Shown here one piece after another: positions 63,119 to 64,000 of a stretch of DNA of 64,000 nucleotides (within the stretch, counting starts at the first letter, position 1; each line of letters starts with the position of its first letter). This DNA comes from Crossiella cryophila. Lineage in GTDB: Bacteria > Actinomycetota > Actinomycetes > Mycobacteriales > Pseudonocardiaceae. Location of the stretch: positions 2,542,001-2,606,000 of the forward strand of contig NZ_JACHMH010000001.1 in the NCBI RefSeq assembly GCF_014204915.1. Reading direction: 5' to 3'. Both the position numbers and the translations under genes were made by a program. Under the pieces are notes generated by a model that made no database searches, was not told the DNA's origin, and saw only the letters and a program-made list of their open reading frames with translations.

Positions 63119-64000
<882 letters not shown>

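Overview
The window is a stretch of high-GC actinobacterial chromosome. The lineage is most likely the Pseudonocardiales (inference). The evidence is a mycothiol-era gene set (Rv2466c-type reductase, Eis-type acetyltransferase, MDMPI-family enzyme), an EspG / PPE-like / DUF3558 lipoprotein cluster of the kind tied to ESX (type VII) secretion, actinobacterial paired ClpP1/ClpP2, and very strong G/C third-position bias. Most of the left and centre follows the gene order of the Mycobacterium tuberculosis Rv2478c-Rv2457c region, recalled from memory rather than searched: SSB-like protein, EttA, NAD-glutamate dehydrogenase, thioesterase, Rv2474c-like protein, alpha-glucosidase, GlbO, HNH protein, CtaJ-like/DUF5130, PepN, Rv2466c-like reductase, RpiB, Nei, then Tig-ClpP1-ClpP2-ClpX.

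Layout. 1-2.4 kb: a TetR-controlled ABC exporter operon, its permease cut by the window edge. 2.6-16.4 kb: SSB-like protein, EttA, a 1649-residue repeat-rich protein with a degenerate GGDEF domain, a 180-kDa-class glutamate dehydrogenase, thioesterase and a conserved hypothetical. 16.4-20.5 kb: DMT transporter, alpha-glucosidase, GlbO and an MscS channel. 20.5-23.7 kb: a four-gene ESX-accessory operon. 23.8-33.5 kb: prolyl oligopeptidase, HNH protein, an unusual protein made almost entirely of GVRIS octapeptide repeats, CtaJ-like/DUF5130, PepN, a DsbA-like reductase and an aldehyde dehydrogenase. 33.5-42.3 kb: serine dehydratase, cold-shock protein, a regulator, an MBL hydrolase with a ComB-like phosphatase, RpiB, a DNA glycosylase and an Eis-like acetyltransferase. 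43.4-46.3 kb: a small accessory patch (SUFU-domain protein, NADAR protein, acyltransferase, and a probable phosphorothioate-DNA-binding HNH nuclease of atypical composition). 46.3-49.3 kb: a TetR pair with a doubled operator, tRNA-Gly and tRNA-Pro, an orphan response regulator and a lipoprotein.

49.5-53.8 kb is the housekeeping protein-quality-control block tig-clpP1-clpP2-clpX, closed by a striking 141-bp palindromic repeat element. 54-57.6 kb carries a hydrolase-like protein lacking its nucleophile serine, two secreted serine proteases and a Tat-exported esterase. 57.7-64 kb looks like a formate/oxalate locus: class III CoA-transferase, FdhD, OFA-family antiporter with a 37-residue small subunit, and an FdhF/YdeP-type molybdopterin oxidoreductase cut by the right edge. 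A glyoxalase-like protein and a two-gene WXG100-like pair sit inside it.

The strongest candidates for something undescribed are the GVRIS octapeptide protein (27 copies, with codon evidence for selection on the protein), the giant GGDEF-like protein with four different repeat families, and the structured 22-bp repeat element behind clpX.
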